From Haplosporangium gracile (Eukaryota > Mortierellomycota > Mortierellomycetes > Mortierellales > Mortierellaceae): a stretch of DNA of 52,370 nucleotides. Positions 45,910-52,370 of the stretch are shown one piece after another. The stretch is from NCBI GenBank assembly GCA_015499985.1, contig JAAAUF010000193.1, positions 1 to 52,370 of the forward strand, given 5' to 3'. Positions within the stretch are counted from its first letter, which is position 1; each line of letters opens with the position of its first letter. The translations under genes and the position numbers were made by a program. Under the pieces are notes generated by a model. The model ran no database searches, was not told where the DNA came from, and was given only the letters and a program-made list of their open reading frames with translations.

Positions 45910-48141
45910 ATTGGTTGTAGTGGGTGTGGGGTGTGTGCTGGTTAGGGAAAGGGTGTAGTGAAAGTAAGTTGTGCAGAAGTGGTAGAGGTGTTGAAGAGTG
46001 AGAGGTGTTGGAAAGTTTGACCAAGTGAGGAATAATGAAGGGCGATGAAGGGTGATGAAGGGCGATAAAGAAAGAAAAAAAAAAGAAAAGGGACGACTGG
46101 CGGGAGCCTTCAGGTTTTATGATGAAGAAACACACACAAAGAAAAGAGAAAGAAAAAGAAATGAAAGGGTTAAGCGGCATGGTTTAAGTGCTGATGTTAA
46201 TGGATGTGGATTACGAGCGAGGGAATGGAGGGTAGAGAACTGTTGGGTAATTAGGGTCCATGAATTAAACATGGAACAGGAGCCTTACATGAAGGGATGT
46301 TCACAGTTGTATTACCTGCAAGGTGTGGAAAAAAAAAAAAAAAAGTCTATTTTTTGCTACGTGTGTGAAAGTGTGCATGTTTGAAGTGGCGGGATCCTTA
46401 TTGTCTCAATCCGGGTATCAATCAAATGCCAGAATAGGAACGCAAACACACATCGTATTTGAGATGGGAACTTGACATGCGGGTGGACCATACTCAATTG
46501 TGGCCCTCATATCAAGCATAGGGGTGTGTGGATGTGGATTAGATAGGATGGGATGGGTGCGGATCCCTGTCTATCCTAATGCAGCCATGAAAGGACCCGC
46601 GCGAATTCGCCGTTATTAAAAGGAGTGGTTCGGCTCGTTTTTGTTTGAACAGAGTCAGAAGAGAATACGGGGGCTTTGGCCAAGTAGTCGCCCTCTAGGA
46701 AATCTCTTGTTCCTAAGTGGCTCCTGATTCAGATCAGACTTCTAGAGAGGCAGGGTCTGCGGACTAGAAGAAGTCCTGTCAGCGTAGAACTGCCCTGTGC
46801 TCGCTCGCTGTGCACGCCTGTCGTTGGACATGAAGCCAATCGGAGCACGAGGTCTGCATAAAAACGTCCATCGAGGCTTGACTGAGTGCATTCCTCCAGA
46901 TGACAAATCAGACACTTTTTCTCGTACCTGCGCGACAAATCGAGTAGGAAGTCTACGGAAGGAGAACGACCGGCTTTGCGATCCTAGGGGATCGACTATT
47001 GCAGCTTACTCGAAGTGCTTGCGTCCTAACGTCTGCAATCATGATGGACTGTTTTTTTTGTCCTTGCCAAGCAGAGATTGCTGGCTCGTCGACTTTTATT
47101 GTTTTGCGCTGCTGGACTCGTTCTATTTTTTCATTACGGCTGTTTTGTTTGCAGTGCACCCATTATGGGCTGTCTGTCGGGTCTGTCCGCGCTGATATTC
47201 TTCCGAGAAAGTTAAAATTATTTCTGTGAAATGCCAACGGCACCAATAGAGACATGTCCTTTCCATTCTGCCTCCCATCGTTCCTCCCCCTCTCCAACAA
47301 AGCCTCGTAGCTTGCTCCTTCTACTGCCACCCCATGATGGCCATCCCTCCTCTCCCCCTCCTCCTCCTTCAGCCATTTCGTAAGCAACTCTTCATCCACT
47401 CCGTTGCCAGCGGTCTACGTGGCCCCTCGTCAGCCATTACGAAGAAATAGTCTTGGCTTGGCTCCCCGATTGTCTTAGTTTTGATCTACTCAGCCAAGCC
47501 ACTAAAACGATAGGCAAGGTCGATTGACACTCATAGCCACTGCCCCGCAGCCAACACACGTCCGCGTCGCCTGCATCCGATCGAGCGCAGAACAGGGCAG
47601 GAGGCTTCAGTGTAGTTCCAAATGACATACACTACAGCTAGAGTTGCGCGTACCCGCAGACGTAGAAACGCGCAAACAGCAATAAATCGACGGCATCCGC
47701 GCAGTCGAGTCCCTTCTACTTTTACCAAGTTCGCAGTTTTTTTGGTTCCGAATGGGACTGCAAACTGCGCCTCGGCACTACTCTGACGTCTTTCTGATGC
47801 TGTTGGTATTACTCGAATGCTTGGCTTCCGTTGCTCTTCAATTTTTTCTACCCATTGTATCGTATGTAGCTTTGTCAGCTACCAAAAAGGAGGAAAAAAT
47901 AAAAAAATTCTAACGTTTTTCCTAAGCCCTCCCCTCTTCTTGAGAAAAAAAAAGGAAATATAGATGAGCCATGGCAAGAGAGATTTAAGGTAGGATGGGA
48001 TGGCTTGGTATGTGGTTGTACCACCGTCAACAATTGATTAACAAGCGTGCGTTATGCAAAAAAAAAAAAAAACCACACTACTACCCAACAACAATAACAT
48101 TTAAGTTTGAGCCAGCTAAACCCCTATTATACAGACAGACG
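45910..48141. other. Intergenic region, divergent promoters
   Basis: 2.2 kb between the divergent PHYHIP-like and EEP genes. It contains purine-rich sequence on the left (the minus-strand gene's pyrimidine-rich leader), an A run at about 46330-46345 and another at about 48059-48072. The stretch 46600-47750 has ordinary composition and short ORFs on both strands, but no motif, intron structure or repeat that I can identify; a degraded element cannot be excluded. Confidence 0.4.
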
Positions 48142-49616
48142 ATGGGTCAGATCGCAGTAGAGTGGAGAAAGATCTGGAAGGACACGACAAAAAGATATGC
48201 GGACGACATTGAGGGCGCCAACAATGCTCTTGGCTTCGACGGCAAATTCCCTCTGCTCAAGGGAGAGAATAGTCTGACTTTACCAATGACCTTACCCCGA
48301 GTTCTGCCACGCGAACGACGTGCCGCGGGGGTCGAGTTGCGGATCATGAGTTTCAATATCTGGAACGGTGGACTCTCGAGTGGTTATCCTATTGAACAGA
48401 CCGCCAAGGCTATCCTTGCCTCTGGAGCCGATGTCGTTGGTCTTCAAGGTAAGCATTAAAACTTGGTGATTTTGAAACAACTCGCTGCAGCTGCTGTTGT
48501 ATCGCAAGTATTATATCTGACGAGTTGTCTTGATTGTTTTCATATCGAATAGAATGCTCAACGACGACATTGGTGAACGGGAAGAGAAAGTACATGCTGC
48601 CAGAGTTGATCAAGCACCTCCCGGGTTGGTACTACAGTGACCAGAAGCTCCGCCCAACCAGCGAGGGCCTCCGTAACCCGTGGGGAGTCGTCTCCAAGTT
48701 CCCGATCGTCAACACGACAGAACTCGGATTCGGAGTCAAGATCCAGCTCAATAACCATCGCCACCCAGAGACTGAGCCCTCGTACATTGGATTGCCCGAG
48801 AGCCAATACCCATCGACGACGAGATCACGCACGAGCTCGTTTGCGTCGCTTGATGGGAACGATAGCACGCGGTTCATGTATCTCTTCAACTGTCACCTGT
48901 ACTATTTCCCCTACCAACCCTTCCAGCTACTCAAGATCCCCTATGGCGACCAACCGTTCTTGAATACGGCCGAGGAGGCGATTGAGTCTTGTCGGGCGGC
49001 GAGGGGGAAAGAGATGGAAGCTATCTTGGGTGAGATCCAAGAGGTGGCCGAGCAGGAGAAGGATGTGTCGATCTTTTTGACGGGGGACTTGAATGAACCG
49101 AGTCATCTGGATTGGACACCGTTGTCGGTCCTGGCCGGGTTGCAGCCCATCACGGTAGAGTGGCCCATGACAGAGATGGCGTACAAGGCTGGATTAGTGG
49201 ATCTGTGGAGGGCATACAGGCATACTTCTTGCGGAACAGGAGCTTCGCCAACGAGTCCCAATAGCTCCTCAAACGGGTTGTTCTCCCGCCTCATTAACGG
49301 CATTACTAGCAATGACCAAATCGCCGCGATGAATGGCGATGATAGCTACAGTAGTGAACGCGACAAGGCCGAGCAGGCGGTGATCGAGCGTCCAGGCATG
49401 ACGTGGTCAGTCTTAAGACCGGAGCTGGACGAAACGGACCACTATGACCGAATTGATTTCATCTTTGGATTGGACCGCGATTCGAGTCCGATTGCGCTCA
49501 AAGAGATTGCGGTCAAGTTTGGCGAGGAGTTGTCGCGGTCTGGAGAAAAGAATGATAAGGTGTTCAAGCCTTGGCCTTCTGATCACCGTGCCGTCATGGC
49601 TACTGTCATTGTGTAG
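48142..49616 (+). CDS. Endonuclease/exonuclease/phosphatase-fold hydrolase
   Basis: Member of the EEP (DNase I-like) superfamily, magnesium-dependent phosphodiesterases or phosphatases. Two exons, 48142-48448 and 48553-49616, give 456 residues. Catalytic landmarks appear in order: MSFNIWNGG, then VVGLQE (the metal-binding glutamate codon is split by the intron), WGVVSKFPI, NCHLYYFPYQPFQL, FLTGDLNEPSHLDW, YDRIDFIF and finally PSDHRAVMA with the active-site histidine. A Ser-rich insert lies at about 230-265. No signal peptide is visible, so the protein is likely cytosolic or nuclear. The substrate cannot be told from the sequence. An in-frame ATG at 47995 is rejected because the sequence between includes a poly-A run in an apparent leader. 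Confidence 0.88.
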
Positions 49617-50465
49617 CACTGTCTTCTAGGGAAGGGAATTTCATTTCACCGCCTTTTTACTATGAGATATTTTTTTCCTGCTTGCGGGATTATATATGTT
49701 GGTGGTGGTGATGATGATGATGATAGAGTGAAGTGAGCTGGGCGTCAAGTAAAAGTTTTTTTTTTATGTACTTCTGGTTGTTGTCTGCTGGATTCAAATG
49801 ATGCCTGTTTTGGAAACATGTTCATACTCAAATGCGGATTAGAATTAGTCCCTCCTTCCGCCGCCCAGGAACAAAGATCGGCATTTTTCCTTAGCATATG
49901 ATTAAAAAATCATGGAGGCGGGAAGGAGAAGGAGGTCTACATTTACGCCGACGATGACATCGTGGGTTTGATGTGGAAGACAAAAAAAAAAAAAAAAAAA
50001 GCCCGTTTGCACTTCCGCGGCGGCAATCGAAGGCAAAGCGAAAATGGCCCAAGAGCAAAAAAAAAATATGGTCTTGGCGTCTCCTCACCAGTGTATAGTG
50101 GTTTCATACTCACCCACCATCGCAAAAATCAGACAACTGAGGACCGCCCAATTGATGGTGGGTGAAGAAAGAAACACAATGGTAATGATGAAGCGATTGA
50201 GGGGGAGGGGGAGAGGGAAGGGGGTTTTGCGTTGTGTGCGTTTGGTTTATTCTTGAGAGATAAAAGTACAAAAAAGCGTGTATGTGTGATGTAAAAAGGG
50301 CAGAAGGAAATGCGCGAGTAAGCTTGCGAGGGTATGCAAAAAGACTTGCAGAAAGAGTTTGCTATTCATTCATTCTTGGAGGTCCAGAGATAGTGTTTGG
50401 AGTGCAAGCGGTCGAGTTTTGGTGTGTTTCTGGAGTGTGTGTTCCTGGGGGGGACTCGACCGCGT
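49617..50465. other. Convergent 3' region
   Basis: 849 bases between the stops of the EEP gene and Pmp3. It has a GGT/GAT repeat (about 49698-49724), an A run at 49982-50000 and no supported gene. Confidence 0.4.
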
Positions 50466-50759
50466 TTAGTATTTCAGAATGATGTAGAAGGCGTGGATGA
50501 TACCTAAGGACGTCAAAACAAAGCAAGCAAGAGTGCGAATAATGTTAGCGAAAAACAAAGTACAAATCAAAGAACATGAGGACAAGCGCGAAGGAAAGAA
50601 GGCAGAGCACGAAAAAGACATACCAGGGATGTATCCGAGACAGGTGAGGGCAATGTTGATGAGGAAGTCGCATCCACAGCCCTTCTCGAGCATCACTCCC
50701 AGAGGGGGGAGGATGATGGCAAAGATGAACTTGAAGATATCGGAGCAGGTAAGAGCCAT
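50466..50759 (-). CDS. PMP3: Pmp3/UPF0057 plasma membrane proteolipid
   Basis: Small hydrophobic membrane peptide of 57 residues; family members in yeast and plants sit in the plasma membrane and affect membrane potential and salt tolerance. Two exons, 50759-50624 and 50503-50466. The family sequence is clear: FAIILPPLGVMLEKGCGCDF, INIALTCLGYIPG and, after the intron, IIHAFYIILKY. Two membrane helices span most of the protein. The intron separates the last 11 residues, which restore the expected IPGIIHAFYII motif and prove the splice. A TATA-like element lies upstream at 50901-50908. The neighbouring truncated isomerase is divergent. Confidence 0.95.
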   Translation of the reverse strand: MALTCSDIFKFIFAIILPPLGVMLEKGCGCDFLINIALTCLGYIPGMSFSCSAFFPSRLSSCSLICTLFFANIIRTLACFVLTSLGIIHAFYIILKY

Positions 50760-51460
50760 GGTTGTAGTTGTTGTTTGTTGATTGGAAAAGGTGTGTGCGT
50801 GTATGCGTGTGCGTGTGTGTTGAGTGGAGCGCGTTGAGTTGTGGAAAATGTGAATGAAGAAAAGTGAAGAAAAGTTGAGCGTCTCGTCCCTTTTATGTTT
50901 TATTTATACTGGCTTCGACAAAGAGGGTCACCTGGTCTTGCCCCGGTCTGTGCTTGAAAATTCAGCCCAATGATGTCATGGCCAAAACAGAAGCAAGCAA
51001 AATAAGAGCAAAGGGCGCCTTGTTCTTATTATGGATACAGCCCGCCCTAAATTGTCTAATTCCGATTGTTTGTCCTGCTGGACTTGTTTGCTCTCTTCCA
51101 CATGCATCGACGACGCATTTTGTTTGTTTATCCTTTCTTTCCGCGTAGCATCCCAAATGACGAAAAGAAATCGTCATTCATTTTTGATTTCTTCTCCTTG
51201 AAGGATCAAAGATCAGCAATGTTACGAATTCCATCCAAACTTGTTCCTTGGACCCTTTCACAAAAAAAAGAAAAAAAAAAAATACGTTGACAACGACTAA
51301 GACAGGAAGAAGGAGAACATAGAAAATGAATATCGTTTCGTTTAACTGAAGAATATCACGCTTGCATGAATTATCCTCTTCGCTCAGACACTCCAACAAG
51401 CGTTGTAGGGCTGTCGCATTTTTTTTTTTTTTTTTTTTTTTTTTCTTTTTCTCTGAATAG
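50760..51460. other. Pmp3 promoter; missing isomerase 5' part
   Basis: 700 bases upstream of Pmp3 and of the first visible isomerase exon. Apart from the Pmp3 TATA element it holds a 26-base T run (51419-51444) next to that exon. I looked on the plus strand for the N-terminal thioredoxin-like exons expected for the isomerase and found none. Confidence 0.5.
50901..50908 (-). promoter_or_regulatory. TATA-like element of PMP3
   Basis: TATAAATA on the minus strand, about 145 bases before the Pmp3 start codon. Its position suits a core promoter with a leader of roughly 100 bases. Confidence 0.5.
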
Positions 51461-52176
51461 ATTGCAGACTTGGACAGGATCAGTGGAGTGACAGGAGTAC
51501 CATTCAAGTTCCCACAAAAGTTCCCTGTCAGCACCGTCCTCCCCATGCGTGTCCTCACCGCCCTGCAGATCCATGAATCCGAAAAGTATGAGCAGTGTAT
51601 CGACAAGGTAAATAAACTACAGAAGTGACAGTAACTGGCCGAGATTTTTTTTTTTGAAGTGTAATGATGTTATGAGACCAGAGGAACTAACTAATTTTTT
51701 TTTTTTTTTTTGTTTCTTCTCTCGAACGCCATGCTCGAGGACATACATCCAGCTCTTTGTAAGTTTGTCACACTCACATTTAACTTTCACTTTGTGGCAA
51801 TTTAAACCGTAACATTAAAACCCATTATCTGACATGTTCTTATGCCCTCCACTATTAGGACGAATACTTCATCCACGGTCGCGACATCTCCCAAGCAGAC
51901 GTGATCCAACAAGCCCTCAATCCCATCTTCCACTCGGACACTACCAAGATCGAATCCTATCTCCAACGCGCCGCACAGGACCAGGAGATCAAAAAGATTT
52001 TCAAGCGGTACACAGATGAGGCGATTGCAAAGGGTGTCTTTGGAGGACCTACTTTTATTGTCCGTAACGCTGGCTCAGAGGAAGAGATGTTATTTTTTGG
52101 ATCTGATCGGTTTGAGATGATTGCTGCCACCTTGGGGTTACCCTATGCTGGTCTTACCTCTGTCTCCAAGCTGTGA
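51461..52176 (+). CDS. GST-kappa / HCCA isomerase, N-terminus missing
   Basis: C-terminal part of a DsbA-fold glutathione-dependent enzyme, either 2-hydroxychromene-2-carboxylate isomerase or kappa-class GST. Visible exons are 51461-51607, 51753-51758 (six bases, L-F) and 51859-52176, all phase zero, giving 156 residues. Family markers are VTGVPFKFPQKFPVSTV, MRVLTALQ, DEYFIHGRDIS and near the end GVFGGPTFIV, the loop before the last thioredoxin strand. Full-length relatives have about 200-240 residues, with roughly 70-80 more at the N-terminus including the FYFD..SP active-site region. Those exons are not visible in the 700 bases upstream. A 26-base T run adjoins the first exon. This may be a truncated gene, a very long intron or an assembly fault. 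Confidence 0.75.
51753..51758 (+). other. Six-base microexon
   Basis: CTCTTT between acceptor CATCCAG and donor GTAAGT. Including it joins CIDK-LF-DEYF in phase, as expected for the family; skipping it also keeps the frame but loses two residues. Confidence 0.65.
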
Positions 52177-52271
52177 AAAGACCGAGAGAACAGGCGTCAG
52201 ATATAAATAAGTAGTAAAGCAGAACAACGACGATCCATTCATTTGAGAGGACGTTATAAAAGCGAAAGGTT

Positions 52272-52306
<35 letters not shown>
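52272..52306. repeat. (TTG)n microsatellite
   Basis: About twelve copies of TTG, 96 bases beyond the isomerase stop, in its 3' UTR. Confidence 0.9.
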
Positions 52307-52370
52307 ATTTTCCTTATTTATTTAGAGCAATAATTTTGATTTCTTCATACAACGTATTTTTTCTCGTTTC

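Noticed and set aside
46600..47750. Possible degraded transposable element
   Set aside because: No terminal inverted repeats, target duplications or transposase and reverse transcriptase motifs could be found by eye.
47995..48141. Earlier in-frame ATG for the EEP enzyme
   Set aside because: The extension crosses a poly-A run that gives a lysine tract and has no family similarity; the start at 48142 fits better.

Overview
This window is a gene-dense piece of a fungal nuclear genome, most likely an early-diverging fungus of the Mortierella/Linnemannia type. I infer this from many short introns with clean GT..AG ends, an eL6 ribosomal protein with a short first coding exon, a PHYHIP-C-like gene, a secreted S41 (CPAF-like) peptidase locus and pyrimidine-rich leaders before start codons. 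There are no operons, no rRNA or tRNA genes that I can support, no CRISPR and no recognisable transposon. Two 10-N assembly gaps lie at 21148-21157 and 42207-42216. All exon models are manual and based on splice motifs, reading phase and remembered family motifs; no search was run.

Layout. 0.6-1.9 kb (+): YPT1/Rab1 GTPase, first coding exon not visible. 5.6-2.2 kb (-): nine-exon Ku80 with an animal-like C-terminal DNA-PKcs-binding region. 8.6-6.0 kb (-): AVT3/AVT4-type vacuolar amino acid transporter. 12.4-9.0 kb (-): a heavily decayed secreted S41 peptidase. 14.3-12.8 kb (-): ribosomal protein eL6. 16.0-17.5 kb (+) and 19.9-18.3 kb (-): two convergent low-complexity surface or secreted proteins. 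23.5-26.8 kb (+): Cdc24 Rho-GEF (CH-DH-PH-PB1), preceded by about 3.6 kb without genes that holds a strong hairpin and a second pyrimidine-rich leader. 28.5-29.8 kb (+): nitronate monooxygenase-like protein. 32.5-30.8 kb (-): CCDC47 (PAT complex) homologue with a GC-AG intron. 34.5-32.7 kb (-): two-RING plus Lon-N-domain protein. 35.4-41.3 kb (+): a 1714-residue EH-SPRY-SPRY protein. 43.2-44.3 kb (+): Nudix CoA diphosphatase. 45.9-44.5 kb (-): PHYHIP-C-like protein. 48.1-49.6 kb (+): endonuclease/exonuclease/phosphatase-fold enzyme. 50.8-50.5 kb (-): Pmp3 membrane peptide. 51.5-52.2 kb (+): a GST-kappa/2-hydroxychromene-2-carboxylate isomerase homologue lacking its N-terminal exons and containing a 6-nt microexon.

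Most genes are unrelated housekeeping functions (membrane traffic, DNA end joining, polarity, ER membrane protein insertion, ubiquitin and translation), as expected for a eukaryotic chromosome. The points most worth a second look are the EH-SPRY-SPRY protein, which carries a PPPY motif and nine copies of an SSLT-type repeat and could be an endocytic ubiquitin-ligase adaptor; the metazoan-style Ku80 C-terminus; and the S41 peptidase locus, broken by repeated nonsense changes and frameshifts.
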